A stretch of 64,000 nt of DNA from Aliishimia sp963678085 (lineage in GTDB: Bacteria; Pseudomonadota; Alphaproteobacteria; Rhodobacterales; Rhodobacteraceae): positions 2,170,001 through 2,234,000 of the forward strand of contig OY782680.1 in NCBI GenBank assembly GCA_963678085.1. Direction: 5' to 3'. Of this stretch, positions 43,145 to 51,943 are shown piece after piece. Positions within the stretch are counted from its first letter, which is position 1. Each line of letters opens with the position of its first letter. A program made the translations under genes and the position numbers. A model generated the notes under the pieces. That model was not told the origin of the DNA. It was given only the letters and a program-made list of their open reading frames with translations, and ran no database searches.

Positions 43145-43801
43145 ATGACCGATACCCAACAGAAAATCGCCCTGATTACCGGGGCCTCACGCGGCCTTGG
43201 CGCAGCTCTGGCCGAGGCGCTTAGCCCCTCCCACCATATCATTGCCCTTGCCCGCACCGTTGGCGCGCTCGAAGAGCTGGATGATCGGATCAAGGCCAAA
43301 GGCGGCAGCGCGACCTTGGCACCAATGGATGTCACGAATGCAGAGGCGATGCAAAGTCTCGCCAATGATATCGCGGCGCGTTGGGGGCGTTTGGATCTTT
43401 GGGCGCATAGCGCGATTTATGCCCCGCCCCTCACCCCTGCAAATATGCAAAATGCAAAAGATTTGCAGAAATGCCTTACTGTCAATGTCGCGGCCACCGC
43501 CGACCTGATGGCGAAAATTGGCCCATTGCTGGGGCCGCAGGGAAGCGCGCTGTTCTTTGATGATCCGCGCGCAGGCGAGAAATTCTTTGGCAGTTACGGC
43601 GCAAGCAAAGCGGCCCAAATCGCAATGGCGCAAGCCTGGGCGGCAGAAAGCGTGAAAACCGGGCCCAAAGCACATGTGATCACACCGGCCCCGATGCCCA
43701 CCGCCACACGAGCACGGTTTTTCCCCGGTGAGGATCGCGCAAAGCTGCAGGACATTCACAGCGTCGCAGATGAGATTCTCGCCTCCCTAAACTTGGTGTA
43801 A
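43145..43801 (+). CDS. Short-chain dehydrogenase/reductase family protein
   Basis: 218 residues from the ATG at 43145. The NAD(P)-binding TGASRGLG motif is at about 12-19 and YGASKAAQ holds the catalytic Tyr-xxx-Lys. The usual catalytic Ser before the Tyr is not clear: the strand reads GSALFFDDPRAGEKFFGSYG, so activity may differ from classical members. The NNAG-type motif is replaced by AHSAIYA. The substrate is unknown. Confidence 0.82.
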   Translation: MTDTQQKIALITGASRGLGAALAEALSPSHHIIALARTVGALEELDDRIKAKGGSATLAPMDVTNAEAMQSLANDIAARWGRLDLWAHSAIYAPPLTPANMQNAKDLQKCLTVNVAATADLMAKIGPLLGPQGSALFFDDPRAGEKFFGSYGASKAAQIAMAQAWAAESVKTGPKAHVITPAPMPTATRARFFPGEDRAKLQDIHSVADEILASLNLV

Positions 43802-43891
43802 GAGCAACAGTCCCAGCTATTTACCACAGCCGCCTTGCTGTAATGCCCTGGCTTGCCTAAACGGGGGCTAGAATATCATGCGGGGGCCTTC

Positions 43892-44677
43892 ATGCGGATT
43901 CTGATCACCAATGACGATGGCATTTCTGCACCGGGCCTAAAAACCCTCACCAAAATTGCTGAAACACTTGCTGGAGCTGCCGGGGAAGTCTGGACCGTCG
44001 CCCCTGCTTTTGAGCAATCCGGGGTCGGTCATTGTATCAACTATACCAAGCCAACCATGATCTCCGAACTTGGCCCGCGCCGCATCGCGGTAGAGGGCAG
44101 CCCAGCAGATTGTGTTTTGGCAGCCGTGCATGATGTCATGCCCGAGCGCCCGGATTTGGTTCTTTCAGGGGTTAATCGGGGCAATAATTCGGCGGAAAAT
44201 ACGCTCTATTCCGGCACGATTGGCGCAGCGCTTGAGGCCGCCTTGCAAGGCCTGCCGGCCGTCGCATTATCGCAGTATTATGGGCCAGAAAACAAAGATT
44301 TACCAGACCCGTTTGAGGCGGCTGAGGCCCATGGCGCAGACGTTATTCGCAAGATCTTGGGAGCTGGGTTTGACATAAACGCCCCCTACCCTTTGCTGTA
44401 TAATGTGAACTTCCCGCCCGTCCGCGCCGCAGATGTCAAAGGGATTCGCGCCGCCAGCCAAGGGCGCCGCCCAGATGTGGTTTTTGGTGCAGAGCCCTTC
44501 GTTTCCCCAAATGGGCGACGCTATTTATGGATCCGGGGCGGCGATCAGCAGCGCCCAACGCAGCCGGGCACAGATGCGGCAGAAAACCTGTCTGGCCACA
44601 TCTCTGTCACCCCTATGCGCGCTGATTTAACCGATTATGCGGCGCTGAACACTCTTCGATCTGCCTTTGAGACATGA
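43892..44677 (+). CDS. surE: 5'/3'-nucleotidase SurE
   Basis: 261 residues from the ATG at 43892 (MRILITNDDG, which has the two metal-binding aspartates at positions 8-9). SurE dephosphorylates nucleoside monophosphates. VAPAFEQSGVGHCINY and SGVNRGNNSAEN carry the remaining metal ligands (Ser and Asn). The gene order surE-pcm-nlpD is the same as in enterobacteria. The stop overlaps the pcm start (ATGA). Confidence 0.95.
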   Translation: MRILITNDDGISAPGLKTLTKIAETLAGAAGEVWTVAPAFEQSGVGHCINYTKPTMISELGPRRIAVEGSPADCVLAAVHDVMPERPDLVLSGVNRGNNSAENTLYSGTIGAALEAALQGLPAVALSQYYGPENKDLPDPFEAAEAHGADVIRKILGAGFDINAPYPLLYNVNFPPVRAADVKGIRAASQGRRPDVVFGAEPFVSPNGRRYLWIRGGDQQRPTQPGTDAAENLSGHISVTPMRADLTDYAALNTLRSAFET

Positions 44678-45315
44678 CAACCATTGCCGAGCGAAAAATG
44701 CAATTTGTCTTCACCTTGCGCTCGCGCGGGGTGACGGATCAAGCTGTGCTCAAAGCGATGGAAGCCATTGATCGCGGGCTTTTCGTGACCGGGCTTTTTG
44801 CAGAGCGCGCCTATGAGGACACGCCCCTGCCCATCACCCATGGCCAGACCATTTCCCAGCCCTCAATTGTTGGCCTTATGAGCCAAGCCCTGCAAGTCAC
44901 CCCGCGCGATACCGTGCTAGAGGTGGGCACGGGAACCGGTTATCAAGCCTCGATCCTCTCAAAGCTGGCGCGGCGCGTTTACACGATTGACCGCTATCGC
45001 ACCCTGGTACACGCAGCGCGCGCGCGCTTTGAGACGCTCGGTTTAACCAATGTTACCGCAGTGATTGGCGATGGATCGCATGGGTTGCCAGATCAAGCCC
45101 CCTTTGATCGCATCATCGTGACCGCCGCCGCCGAAGACCCTCCTGGCCCGCTTTTGGCGCAGCTTAAACCTGGGGGGATCATGGTGGTTCCTGTCGGGCA
45201 ATCAGAGGCCGAACAAAGCCTTATTCGCGTGCGCAAAACCGAGTCTGGCTTTGACTATGATGAGCTGCGAAATGTGCGGTTCGTCCCGCTCGTTGAGGGG
45301 CTTGGAAAAGACTAA
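44674..45315 (+). CDS. pcm: Protein-L-isoaspartate O-methyltransferase
   Basis: 213 residues. PCMT repairs isoaspartyl residues by SAM-dependent methylation. The motif I sequence VLEVGTGTGYQASILS (about 87-102) is clear. The PITHGQTISQPSIVGLM segment is the substrate-binding hallmark. The start is coupled to surE by ATGA. The nlpD-like gene follows after 73 bases. Confidence 0.95.
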   Translation: MTTIAERKMQFVFTLRSRGVTDQAVLKAMEAIDRGLFVTGLFAERAYEDTPLPITHGQTISQPSIVGLMSQALQVTPRDTVLEVGTGTGYQASILSKLARRVYTIDRYRTLVHAARARFETLGLTNVTAVIGDGSHGLPDQAPFDRIIVTAAAEDPPGPLLAQLKPGGIMVVPVGQSEAEQSLIRVRKTESGFDYDELRNVRFVPLVEGLGKD

Positions 45316-45388
45316 CGCTGCCGCAAAATTGGGTGTATAGTGGCGCAAAAAGCCCAAAAATAAGGGCCGAGTTTGAGGATGAGCAAAG

Positions 45389-46537
45389 ATGCAGTATCAC
45401 CTATCATATCGGAAAATCACCTATAGCCTTGTCTTATTGAGCTGCCTGAGCGCCTGCGAGGACGGGTTCGATATGGACTTGCGCGGTCTCAGCGGCGGTT
45501 TCACCACGGCCCCCGTCGCCCAAAAAGCCGCGATTAAACCGCCGAGCCCCGATGCGCGCGGGCTCGTCACCTATCCCAATTACCAAGTCGCGGTCGCGCG
45601 GCGGGGGGAAACTCTGCAGCAAATCGCACAGCGCCTAGAGCTTGATGCGGTGGCCTTGGGGCGGCTCAATGGGCTCGCGGTGGATGATATCTTACGAAAT
45701 GGCGAGATCATCGCGATCCCCGAGAACGCAAGAATAGCAACCATGCAAGAGAGCGAGGGCGCGGCGCAAACCTCAGCTCCGGTGTCGAGCGTTGATGTGA
45801 CCGCTATCGCCGGGCAGGCCATTCGCAGAACTGAACAAGAGCCCGCGCAGCAAACCGGATCATCGCCAGAGCCTGTGCGCCATAAAGTAACGCGCGGAGA
45901 GACTGCATTTTCTATTGCGCGCCTTTACAATGTTCCCGTGCGTACATTGGCGCAATGGAACGGGCTCGGGGCACAGTTTGATATTCGGGAAGGGCAATAT
46001 TTGCTGATCCCAATCATTCCGCAAGCCCCCAAACGCACGGCTGCGCCAACAGCACCTCCGGGGCAAGGATCGATAACACCGCTGCCCCCGTCTTCTTCTG
46101 CGCCCTTGCCGCAAGATACCAACACGGAACACGCAGCAGCCAAACCCGAAATTGATATTGGAAGCTCAACAAAAACCCCAAAAGAGGGGCGCTTTGCCTA
46201 TCCGGTTCAAGGCACAATCATTCGCGATTATGCCAAGGGGCGCAGCGATGGCATCTTTATCAAAGCCAGTCCCGGTAGCCCCGTGAAAGCCGCAGCCGAG
46301 GGAACCGTCGCCGCAATCACCGAAAGCGAAGACGGCGTTCCAATTATCGTTGTGCGCCACGAGGGCAATTTGCTGACCGTCTATGCCAATGTGACCGATG
46401 TGGCGGTTCAAAAAGGCACGCGCCTGCGCAAGGGGCAGAATATCGCCAAGCTGCGAGAGGGCGAAAACGCCTATATCCATTTCGAGGTCAGAGACGGGTT
46501 CGACAGCGTTGATCCCAATCTCTATCTTAATGGCTAG
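45389..46537 (+). CDS. NlpD-like lipoprotein with two LysM domains and a degenerate M23 domain
   Basis: 382 residues. The signal ends in a lipobox LSAC (C23), so the protein is lipid-anchored. Two LysM peptidoglycan-binding domains lie at about 55-100 and 160-205 (RRGETLQQIAQRL and TRGETAFSIARLY). The C-terminal M23 domain (about 265-378) lacks zinc ligands: the usual GxHxGxD is GRSDGIFIK, and the usual YxHL is YANV, while IHFEVR is retained. Such degenerate LytM domains activate cell-wall amidases, as in NlpD and EnvC. It follows surE-pcm as in enterobacteria, but no rpoS is present. It shares a CTAG overlap with the HNH gene. Confidence 0.88.
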   Translation: MQYHLSYRKITYSLVLLSCLSACEDGFDMDLRGLSGGFTTAPVAQKAAIKPPSPDARGLVTYPNYQVAVARRGETLQQIAQRLELDAVALGRLNGLAVDDILRNGEIIAIPENARIATMQESEGAAQTSAPVSSVDVTAIAGQAIRRTEQEPAQQTGSSPEPVRHKVTRGETAFSIARLYNVPVRTLAQWNGLGAQFDIREGQYLLIPIIPQAPKRTAAPTAPPGQGSITPLPPSSSAPLPQDTNTEHAAAKPEIDIGSSTKTPKEGRFAYPVQGTIIRDYAKGRSDGIFIKASPGSPVKAAAEGTVAAITESEDGVPIIVVRHEGNLLTVYANVTDVAVQKGTRLRKGQNIAKLREGENAYIHFEVRDGFDSVDPNLYLNG

Positions 46538-47115
46538 GCTTCAAGTTCCGCGTCCCAGTAGAGAAAATCCATCCAGCTTTCGTGCAGATAGTTTGGCGGG
46601 AACTTTCGGCCCATGTTGCGCAGTTCTTCGGAGGCTGGTTGGCGCGGGGCGCGGCGCAGGCTCATATTTGCTTGGCGCAGGGATTTTGAGCCCTTCTTGA
46701 GATTACAGGGCGAGCAGGCCGCGACCACATTTTGCCAAGAGGTCACCCCGCCCGAGGCGCGCGGCACCACATGGTCAAAGGTCAAATCCCCCTTCGCTCC
46801 GCAATACTGACACTGAAATTCGTCCCGCAAAAATAAATTAAAGCGCGTGAAGGCCACGCGCTTTTGAGGTTTTACATAGTCTTTCAGAACAACGACAGAA
46901 GGTATTCGTATCACTGTACTGGGACTTCTGACCACCTCATCATATTCGGCCACAATATCCACGCGGTCGAGCCACGCCGCCTTGACCGCATCTTGCCAAG
47001 GCCACAGAGACAGCGGGTAATAGGAGAGCGGGCGATAATCCGCATTTAGCACCAAAGCCGGGTGTTGCTTCAAGCCACTCGGGCTGCGCACAAAATCTGT
47101 TCTAAATTCTTCCAT
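46534..47115 (-). CDS. HNH endonuclease
   Basis: 193 residues from the ATG at 47115. The zinc/nuclease region FQCQYCGAKGDLTFDHVVPR (about 106-125) has the CxxC pair and the catalytic D-H, followed by ACSPCN with a second Cys pair and the N-x-x-K motif of HNH nucleases. The N-terminal half has ALVLNADYRPLSYYPLSLWP, seen in a widespread proteobacterial HNH family whose role is unknown. No restriction or phage genes are beside it. Confidence 0.88.
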   Translation of the reverse strand: MEEFRTDFVRSPSGLKQHPALVLNADYRPLSYYPLSLWPWQDAVKAAWLDRVDIVAEYDEVVRSPSTVIRIPSVVVLKDYVKPQKRVAFTRFNLFLRDEFQCQYCGAKGDLTFDHVVPRASGGVTSWQNVVAACSPCNLKKGSKSLRQANMSLRRAPRQPASEELRNMGRKFPPNYLHESWMDFLYWDAELEA

Positions 47116-47356
47116 CAAAAAGCGACTCCATCTCCGCCCTGTCAGCATAAATGCTCAGAAAAAGACAGGAGCGGGGAACCCGCCCCAACTTTATATCCAG
47201 ACTATATCTCGTAGAGGATTCGGTTCAAGCCCCAGAACAGCTACAAAATATGGCTGAGGATTTAGCGGGCCTTTGTAACCAGAAAATACTCAATGATCCA
47301 CCAACGAAAGCCAGTAACGCTGCGGAAAAATGTTCATAGAACGATGAATGCCGCGT

Positions 47357-47650
47357 CTACTCGTCAATGTCTTTGGATAAGTGGCCGTATGCAATCCAAG
47401 ACCATCCGAAAACTGCGAAGAATGCGAGCGTTCCAATGAACCAAATAAGCGACGTCCACGAGCTTACGGAAAAAGCCAAATTACTGACTTCCACCCACAC
47501 CCCTTTGTTGTCTCGGAGCTCGACATAGCGCACGGAGTTCTCGAATTTGTCATCAACGACCACCCCTCCCAACCAGATAAAATCGACGACTGTAGTGCAT
47601 ACTGCAGCAACTGCAGTCATAACTACCAGAAACTTCAACAGCTTCGTCAT
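47357..47650 (-). CDS. Small two-pass membrane protein, unknown function
   Basis: 97 residues from the ATG at 47650. A first membrane segment lies at about 5-30 and a second at about 60-90, with a short loop between them (VELRDNKGVWVEVSN). No family is recognised. The composition is less GC-rich than the neighbours, hinting at recent acquisition. The 241 bases to the HNH start contain only a weak GC hairpin (47171-47183) that might end this transcript. Confidence 0.5.
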   Translation of the reverse strand: MTKLLKFLVVMTAVAAVCTTVVDFIWLGGVVVDDKFENSVRYVELRDNKGVWVEVSNLAFSVSSWTSLIWFIGTLAFFAVFGWSWIAYGHLSKDIDE

Positions 47651-47721
47651 GTACCTGGGTTGGGCTCGCCTTGACACTTTTCCTTTCCTCAAATTATCTG
47701 CTTTATTTTGTGGATAGCTGG

Positions 47722-47754
47722 AAAAAATAAAGCCCCAGCGTTTCAGCCAGGGCT
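47722..47754 (-). terminator. Terminator of the secreted repeat-protein gene
   Basis: On the minus strand AGCCCTGGC, a 6-base loop and GCTGGGGCT pair through nine positions (two G-U wobbles) and are followed by TTATTTTTT. The wobbles pair only in this orientation. It lies 25 bases past the stop at 47779. Confidence 0.78.
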
Positions 47755-47778
47755 CTTAACTTGAATGGCTCAGAGGCG

Positions 47779-48324
47779 TTATGCGCCGACAACGGCCTCA
47801 AGCTCTGCAAGGGTCTCGGCGAGCGTTTCATTCAGGGCCCCCGCTGCGGCAAGGGCGCGCAGAACGCCAACGGCTGCAACCGCTTGCGCTTCGCTGAAGA
47901 CGACACTGCCGCCGCCGGAGTCCATGACGCTTGTCATTGCGTTCACGACATTTTGCACTTGCTGTGGAGAGGCTGTTGCAACGGCTGCCGAGGCTGCGGC
48001 TTGAGTGGTTGCGACAACAGACGCGGCGCTTTCGCCAGAGGCCAGCGCGGATTCTGCGTTATTCATCACCTGCACCACGGCAATTACCGCACTTGCATTT
48101 GTCGGCACTGATTGTGCCGTAACGACTGTATCTGTTCCCGGAACAACCCCATTACCTGTATCATGTACTGTCGGCGTACCCGGAACAACCCCATCGCCTG
48201 TGTCATGGATAGGAGTAGTTGGTGAGCCCGGAACAGCGCCATCCCCAGTTGTTTTCCCTGCGAGTACTGGAGATGCGCTGACCAAAAGTGCTGAGCATAG
48301 GAGCGTTTTGAAAAATTGTGACAT
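47779..48324 (-). CDS. Secreted protein with GDGVVPGTP repeats, unknown function
   Basis: 181 residues. The signal peptide ends after SPVLA (about 22). The mature N terminus has three related units of roughly 14-16 residues built on HDTGDGVVPGTPTV (about 25-67). The rest is an Ala/Val/Ser-rich helical tail (VVATTQAAASAAVATA) without cysteine. I recognise no family. It follows the outer-membrane barrel gene after 23 bases, so the two are likely one operon. Confidence 0.65.
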   Translation of the reverse strand: MSQFFKTLLCSALLVSASPVLAGKTTGDGAVPGSPTTPIHDTGDGVVPGTPTVHDTGNGVVPGTDTVVTAQSVPTNASAVIAVVQVMNNAESALASGESAASVVATTQAAASAAVATASPQQVQNVVNAMTSVMDSGGGSVVFSEAQAVAAVGVLRALAAAGALNETLAETLAELEAVVGA

Positions 48325-48326
48325 TT

Positions 48327-48340
48327 TAGAGGATCCTCTA
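48327..48340. promoter_or_regulatory. 14-base perfect palindrome over the ribosome-binding region
   Basis: TAGAGGATCCTCTA lies just before the ATG of the gene ending at 47779 and contains its likely Shine-Dalgarno AGAGG. In RNA it could form a 5-base stem with a GATC loop, hiding the ribosome site. Regulation by it is inference. Confidence 0.3.
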
Positions 48341-48347
48341 TTCCGAG

Positions 48348-49157
48348 TTAAAAGGCGCTAAAGCTGTAGCCTAATGTAAGTGAATTTATGACTTCCCCGC
48401 GGCGTTTCGTCAAGTCTGTCGCTGAAAAGCTTATACTAAGGCCAGGAACTTGCTCAATATTGTAGGTTGCACCGAAGTTTATCTTATCGAAATTGGTGGA
48501 GGCTCCGACGCTTAGCCCATCAGCAATCCCAAAACCAACCCCGGCAAATGCGCCTTCGCGATCCCCAACGGGCTTGTCAGAGCGCACCCCGGACCCGATA
48601 CCGGCTGACCACGCAATCGGGATATTCCCAGGGATGTTTTGAGATATCTGAAGAGAGACCGTTTCCGCGTTATCGGCACTATCGCCCCAACCTGCCACGT
48701 TCGCTACCGTGAAGCCTATATGGGTTGGATTGCTGAAACGATCCAGCTGGCGAGAGAGCTGCACGGTAAAATAGCCATCGCCCGCAAAGGGTGAATCCAG
48801 GCCTGTGATATTCGCTGTGAATTGTAGGCTGACCCCTGTTGCGGCATCTCCAATCGCGAACCCAACCGCTGCGCTGCCATCGCCGCCCCCGCCATCAACG
48901 CCGCCGCGCGGGTTTGAATAGGTCAGGGATGTGAAAACCGTTCCATGGCCGGAATTTGTCGCCGAAGGAATTGCCGGGACAGAGGCGCTGCGCCGAGAGC
49001 CAGAATTTTGCTGTTCCAAAAGTTCCTTGAACGAGTCCAGAAAGGCGTCCGCCTCTGCACTGCCTTCATCGGATAAGACCTGCGCATGCGCTGCGTTCCA
49101 GGAGATTGCAAGTGCTGCTGCTGCGACAGCTTGTACGATTTTGGTGGAGTTTATCAT
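48348..49157 (-). CDS. Predicted outer-membrane beta-barrel protein
   Basis: 269 residues from the ATG at 49157. A signal peptide ends after NAAHA (about 25). After a helical stretch and a Gly-rich linker (GGVDGGGGDGS), the remainder shows many amphipathic beta-strands alternating with short turns, and the chain ends in SFSAF with a C-terminal Phe, as outer-membrane barrels do. No named family is recognised. It may form an operon with the secreted repeat protein that follows after 23 bases. Confidence 0.68.
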   Translation of the reverse strand: MINSTKIVQAVAAAALAISWNAAHAQVLSDEGSAEADAFLDSFKELLEQQNSGSRRSASVPAIPSATNSGHGTVFTSLTYSNPRGGVDGGGGDGSAAVGFAIGDAATGVSLQFTANITGLDSPFAGDGYFTVQLSRQLDRFSNPTHIGFTVANVAGWGDSADNAETVSLQISQNIPGNIPIAWSAGIGSGVRSDKPVGDREGAFAGVGFGIADGLSVGASTNFDKINFGATYNIEQVPGLSISFSATDLTKRRGEVINSLTLGYSFSAF

Positions 49158-49273
49158 GGCCGCCTCAAGTTCATGCGCGCTCCGGGGAATAAAGCGCATC
49201 AAATGCTATTTGGTTAAAACGAATTCGCCACTGCGTCAACTACCATAAGGTGAATTTCTAGCGTTCTCTGGGA

Positions 49274-49939
49274 CTAAAGGCTCAGCTTGTCGCGTAAAAA
49301 CGCCAGGGCCACGCTCAAACCGTCTGGGGCGATCCCATGGGCGGTTCCCTTCATGATATGGGCATAGACATCTTCCCAACCCGCTTCTTGCAGCGCTTCG
49401 GCCGCTTCGGGCAAGGATTGCGGCGGCACCACATCATCTTGGTCTCCATGCACGAGCAGAACGGGGGGGCGCACTTGCACCTCATCCGCCAACAGCTCGG
49501 GGCGTAGCAGCCGCCCGGAAAAGGCAACGATGCCTGCCACAGCGTCTTCACGGCGCGGCGCCACATGCAGCGCCATCATGGTGCCTTGGGAAAAGCCGAA
49601 AAGCGCCACTTGCTCGGGCAACACATCCTCATCCACCATGAGCGCATCTAGGAAAGCATTTAGATCATTGACCGCAGCCATCATGCCGCGCTCTGATTCT
49701 TCCTCAGAAGAGCCGTCAATCCAAGGGATCGGAAACCATTGATAGCCAAAAGGCATGCCGGGAATGCTTTCAGGCGCATCGGGGGCAACAAAGAGTGTGT
49801 CTGGCAGATGCTCTTTCAGCACATCGGCAATGCCCAAAAGATCCTGACCATTGGCCCCATAGCCATGCAAGAACACCACCACCGAGCGCGTCACCCCGGA
49901 TTGAGGCCCCTGCCGGCCAGCTTTCAACACACGCGTCAT
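49274..49939 (-). CDS. Phospholipase/carboxylesterase family alpha/beta-hydrolase
   Basis: 221 residues from the ATG at 49939, which overlaps the stop of the glycosylase gene by 4 bases. VVVFLHGYGANGQDLL is the oxyanion segment, FGFSQGTMMA carries the nucleophile Ser (GFSQG), LLVHGDQDDVVP has the catalytic Asp, and GTAHGI has the catalytic His. These match the abhydrolase_2 (carboxylesterase/thioesterase) family. The natural substrate is unknown. Confidence 0.9.
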   Translation of the reverse strand: MTRVLKAGRQGPQSGVTRSVVVFLHGYGANGQDLLGIADVLKEHLPDTLFVAPDAPESIPGMPFGYQWFPIPWIDGSSEEESERGMMAAVNDLNAFLDALMVDEDVLPEQVALFGFSQGTMMALHVAPRREDAVAGIVAFSGRLLRPELLADEVQVRPPVLLVHGDQDDVVPPQSLPEAAEALQEAGWEDVYAHIMKGTAHGIAPDGLSVALAFLRDKLSL

Positions 49940-50559
49940 CGCACACCCTCTCGATTTTTGATATGTCGGTAGTAGGCCCAAAGTCCGCGCGCTGCAACCG
50001 CGCGCCAAGGCGACCAGTCCTCAGCCATTTGGCGTAGCTCTTTTTCGCTGGGGCGGGCCTCTAGGGAAAACAGCTCTTTGGCTGCCTCTTGCAGGGCCAG
50101 ATCGCCCGGCGCGAACACATCGGCATGACCCAAAGAGAACATGGTGTAGATCTCGGCGGTCCAAGGGCCAATTCCCGGCAGCTTGGTCAGTGTTTTGATT
50201 ACCTCGTCGCTCTCGGCCTCGCGCAAAGATATATAGTCAAGCCGCGCCTCAGCCAGGGCCAAAGCATAGCGAATTTTGGGGCGCGAGAGCCCATTGGCCC
50301 GCAAGGCCTCGTCTCCCCCCGCAAGCACCGCATCTTCGTTGATGAGCCCCGCCTCTTGAAGACGCGCCCAAATCGCGGCGGCAGAGGCGGTGGAGACCTG
50401 TTGCGAGACGATCGCGCTGAGCAGCTCTGCAAACCCATCCGGCTTGCGGCGCAGCGGCAAAGGCGCACAGATCTCAACCAGCCGCGCCCATTTATCGCTT
50501 TGCTGCGCGAGCCAAGCTGCCCCCGCGTCCACATCTGTCTGAGTTTCAATAATCCGCAT
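49936..50559 (-). CDS. DNA-3-methyladenine glycosylase II (AlkA-like)
   Basis: 207 residues from the ATG at 50559, preceded by GAGGAGG. It is shorter than E. coli AlkA, lacking its N-terminal domain, as in many bacterial forms. The helix-hairpin-helix LPGIGPWTAEIY is at about 127-138 and the catalytic Asp is in APGDLALQE (D153). It excises alkylated purines. The gene is coupled to the esterase by ATGA and divergent from the MFS gene. Confidence 0.88.
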   Translation of the reverse strand: MRIIETQTDVDAGAAWLAQQSDKWARLVEICAPLPLRRKPDGFAELLSAIVSQQVSTASAAAIWARLQEAGLINEDAVLAGGDEALRANGLSRPKIRYALALAEARLDYISLREAESDEVIKTLTKLPGIGPWTAEIYTMFSLGHADVFAPGDLALQEAAKELFSLEARPSEKELRQMAEDWSPWRAVAARGLWAYYRHIKNREGVR

Positions 50560-50601
50560 TGCGCCTCCTCTCTTGCTGGCCTGCGCAAATCGGTCTAAGC
50601 G

Positions 50602-51837
50602 ATGCGCATGAACACAGTAATCGATGATCGCCGCGCGCTGCGCAATGTTTGGATTTTGGTCGCTGCACAGGCCTTTCTTGGCAGTCAAATGCCAATGATC
50701 TTTGTTGTCGGGGGGCTGGCTGGGCAACAGATCACCCCCTTTGCTTGCTTGGCCACATTGCCCATCGCCTTGATCGTCTTTGGCTCTATGACCACCGCGC
50801 CTTGGCTCTCAAGCGTGATGCAGCGCTTTGGGCGGCGCACCGGCTTTTGGATTGGCGCAGTGGGAGGGCTGTCGGGGGCTTTGATCTGCGCCTATGCGCT
50901 TACCATCCCGAATTTCTGGCTCTTCCTCTTGGGGAGTTACCTGACCGGCATTTATATGTCCGCTCAGGGGTTTTATCGCTTTGCGGCCAGTGACACAGCT
51001 TCGGATGCGTTTCGCGCCAAGGCGATTTCCTATGTGATGGCAGGCGGGCTTTTGTCGGCGGTGATTGGCCCGCAGCTGGGCAGCTACCTGTCCGAAGGCT
51101 CGGGCATTGCCGATCATGGGCGTTATATTCCGGTCTATTTGGGCGTTGCTGTGCTCAATCTCTTTGGCTTGGGAATTTTGTGGTTCATCGACATCCCCAA
51201 GCCAGTTGCGCCTTCGGCCAGTGCCGCCTCTGAGGGGCGCAGCCGCAAAGAGCTGCTCGCCGAGCCCAAGATCCTGGTGGCGGTGATCTGCGCGGCGGTG
51301 TCTTATGCGCTGATGAACCTGGTAATGACGTCAACCCCTTTGGCGGTTGTGGGCTGTGGCTATGCAGAACCTGATGCCAGCAATATTGTCACCGTGCATG
51401 TGCTGGCGATGTTTGCCCCGTCCTTTTTTACCGGCCATTTGATCAACCGCTTTGGCACCGAAACCATCATGGGGCTTGGCCTTGCAATCCTTGCCGGAGC
51501 CGGGGCGGTAGCGCTCATGGGCGTAGATCTGGCGAATTTCTATATCGCGCTGTTCCTTCTGGGGATCGGTTGGAACTTTGGCTTTATCGGAGCCACCACC
51601 CTGCTCACCTCCGCCCATACCCCAGCCGAGCGTGGCCGGATGCAGGGCCTGAACGATTTGATCGTGTTCGGCTCGGTCACAATGGCCTCGCTGGCCTCAG
51701 GCGGGCTGATGAACTGCGCCGGAGCCGACCCAGCCAGCGGATGGACAGCCGTAAACCTCGCCATGGGCCCGTTCCTGATGGTCGCAGGCGGAGCCCTCAT
51801 GTGGCTGGTCTTTGGAGGCGGGCGGCGCGCAGTCTAA
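50602..51837 (+). CDS. MFS family transporter
   Basis: 411 residues, with about 12 hydrophobic segments. The first loop motif is degenerate; QRFGRRTGFWIGAVGG (about 75-90) is the family signature after helix 2. It resembles the uncharacterised MFS exporters rather than a sugar or drug class I can name. It starts 42 bases from the divergent glycosylase gene; a second ATG at 50608 is an alternative start. Confidence 0.85.
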   Translation: MRMNTVIDDRRALRNVWILVAAQAFLGSQMPMIFVVGGLAGQQITPFACLATLPIALIVFGSMTTAPWLSSVMQRFGRRTGFWIGAVGGLSGALICAYALTIPNFWLFLLGSYLTGIYMSAQGFYRFAASDTASDAFRAKAISYVMAGGLLSAVIGPQLGSYLSEGSGIADHGRYIPVYLGVAVLNLFGLGILWFIDIPKPVAPSASAASEGRSRKELLAEPKILVAVICAAVSYALMNLVMTSTPLAVVGCGYAEPDASNIVTVHVLAMFAPSFFTGHLINRFGTETIMGLGLAILAGAGAVALMGVDLANFYIALFLLGIGWNFGFIGATTLLTSAHTPAERGRMQGLNDLIVFGSVTMASLASGGLMNCAGADPASGWTAVNLAMGPFLMVAGGALMWLVFGGGRRAV

Positions 51838-51943
51838 CCTAAGGCATGAAAAAGCACTCAACGATTTGCACCGCCACAAGCAGAGACGTGCTATGACGGC
51901 CTAGAGCCCTTGTAGAGAAGTTACATTAGGATATAGACAGCCG

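Noticed and set aside
47159..47183. Hairpin GCGGG-TTC-CCCGC as terminator of the small membrane protein gene
   Set aside because: The T-run is seven bases away from the stem and the stem is short, so it is only a weak candidate.
47151..47339. 62-residue frame after the HNH gene
   Set aside because: No ribosome site, no family signal, and composition typical of non-coding sequence.
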